This document shows positions 5,641-6,456 of a DNA stretch of 6,456 nt, in pieces. The number at the start of each line of letters is the position of its first letter. The stretch's first letter is position 1. This DNA comes from Spirochaetia bacterium (GTDB lineage: Bacteria > Spirochaetota > Leptospirae > Leptospirales > Leptonemataceae). The translations under genes were made by a program, and so were the position numbers. The notes under the pieces are model-generated. The model was not told where the DNA came from and made no database searches. It saw only the letters and a list, made by a program, of their open reading frames with translations. The stretch is from NCBI GenBank assembly GCA_016195395.1, contig JACPZR010000039.1, positions 1 through 6,456 of the forward strand. Reading direction: 5' to 3'.

Positions 5641-6456
5641 TTATTTACCAATACAGAACATGGAAAAGATCCGGCCCAGAACCTCCTCATTCGTAATCTG
5701 GCCGGTGATCTCGCCGCAGTGATGCAGCGCGCGATCAAGCTCAATAGCGGTTACTTCATCCGGAGCGCGCTCGTCCCACAATTCCAAGACACGGCGCAGC
5801 GCCTCGCCAGTCCGTAGAAAGTGAAAACGTTGGCGGTCTTCCAAAAGCAGACCGTCCGCGCTGCCCGCGCCGGAGAAAATTTCCTGATGAATACGCGCAT
5901 GAAGGTCGTCCAAGCCCTCTCCGGTGGCGCACGAGACGAGAACAGAACCCGCCGGTACTCCCAGGCCCTCGCGCCGTGACGGATGAAGGATGTCTTTTTT
6001 GTTCACCACTTCAATGATCGTTCCCTGCGCCCTGAAATCCGGCTCTGCGTACGCGGGCACGGAGCCGTCCACCACGTGCAGCACAATCTGGCTGCGGCCG
6101 ATTTCTTTGCGCGATCGGTGCACACCTTCCCGCTCCACCTCGTCTAACGTTTCCCGCATCCCCGCCGTATCTACAAGCCTCACAGAGATCCCGTCGATTT
6201 GAAATTCTTCGGCCACAAAATCCCGTGTGGTGCCTGGTACGGCGGAAACGATGGCGCGGTCCCACCCAAGAATTCTGTTCAGAAGCGACGACTTGCCCGC
6301 ATTCGGCACCCCGCCCAATGCCACCTGCACTCCTTCCGCCAGACGCGACGTGATCCGGCTTTGGTTCATGATGGCGTCGATTTCTGACAGAAGATCGCGC
6401 ACTTTTTTCACGCGCACTTCACGCGTCTCATAGGTCAGGTCCTCGTCCGAGAAATC
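5641..6456 (-). CDS. mnmE: tRNA modification GTPase MnmE, C-terminal part (5' end outside window)
   Basis: MnmE works with MnmG to place the 5-carboxymethylaminomethyl group on the wobble uridine (U34) of certain tRNAs. The frame is open to the window edge, so the N-terminal tetrahydrofolate-binding domain (roughly 180 residues) is missing; 271 residues are present. They start in the DFSDEDL segment just after that domain, then a helical part, then the inserted G domain. G-domain motifs, by in-window residue, are GVPNAGKS (49-56, including the K-loop Asn), GTTRD (75-79), DTAG (96-99), NKKD (152-155) and SCATGEG (from 175). The helical domain resumes and ends in ITNEEVLGRIFSMFCIGK. The terminal CIGK, with its conserved cysteine, is diagnostic for MnmE. 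The stretch between DTAG and NKKD is a little shorter than in E. coli. The gene appears intact and heads the minus-strand group in this window. Confidence 0.97.
   Translation of the reverse strand, partial: DFSDEDLTYETREVRVKKVRDLLSEIDAIMNQSRITSRLAEGVQVALGGVPNAGKSSLLNRILGWDRAIVSAVPGTTRDFVAEEFQIDGISVRLVDTAGMRETLDEVEREGVHRSRKEIGRSQIVLHVVDGSVPAYAEPDFRAQGTIIEVVNKKDILHPSRREGLGVPAGSVLVSCATGEGLDDLHARIHQEIFSGAGSADGLLLEDRQRFHFLRTGEALRRVLELWDERAPDEVTAIELDRALHHCGEITGQITNEEVLGRIFSMFCIGK

Noticed and set aside
5619..5744. Extended N-terminus for the EEP-fold protein (start at 5744)
   Set aside because: It would overlap mnmE by 104 bp, the added residues are arginine-rich shadow sequence, and it would bury the signal peptide that begins at 5618.

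Overview
The window is a 6.46-kb stretch of bacterial chromosome, moderately GC-rich (hand counts of sampled blocks fall mostly between about 47% and 63%). It very probably comes from a spirochaete. The first half carries the late flagellar set flgK (3' end), flgL, fliW and csrA in the order typical of spirochaetes. FlgL is long (about 422 residues) and has a flagellin-IN-like insert, and one minus-strand protein has a short signal peptide with a relaxed lipobox of the spirochaetal kind. A Leptospirales-type or other high-GC spirochaete fits; genus cannot be fixed from this sequence.

Plus strand, 1-4209. flgK, flgL, fliW and csrA are packed with gaps of 14, 18 and 1 bp and look like one transcription unit. 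FlgK and FlgL form the hook-filament junction. FliW binds flagellin and antagonises CsrA. CsrA is an RNA-binding translational repressor, so the unit makes junction parts together with the switch that couples flagellin synthesis to export. An 85-codon gene of unknown function (2456-2713) follows csrA, joined to it through a possible five-codon micro-ORF. After a 152-bp gap comes a membrane-anchored SpoIIE/RsbU-type PP2C phosphatase (2866-4209), which most likely uses a TTG start behind a good Shine-Dalgarno sequence.

Minus strand, 4278-6456. A second group runs the other way and converges on the phosphatase gene. In order of transcription it holds mnmE (5' part outside the window), a probable lipoprotein of the endonuclease/exonuclease/phosphatase (EEP) fold, and a MaoC-type (R)-specific enoyl-CoA hydratase. 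The first two are 22 bp apart and the last two 63 bp apart, so they may be cotranscribed, but their functions do not suggest one pathway. A GC-rich hairpin in the 68-bp convergent gap may end the minus-strand transcript.

I see no tRNA or rRNA, CRISPR array, insertion sequence, phage gene or obvious horizontally acquired cassette. No gene-free stretch exceeds about 150 bp. This is mostly an ordinary core region. The parts worth a second look are the csrA/85-codon gene junction, the unknown 85-residue protein, and the orphan membrane phosphatase beside the FliW-CsrA switch.
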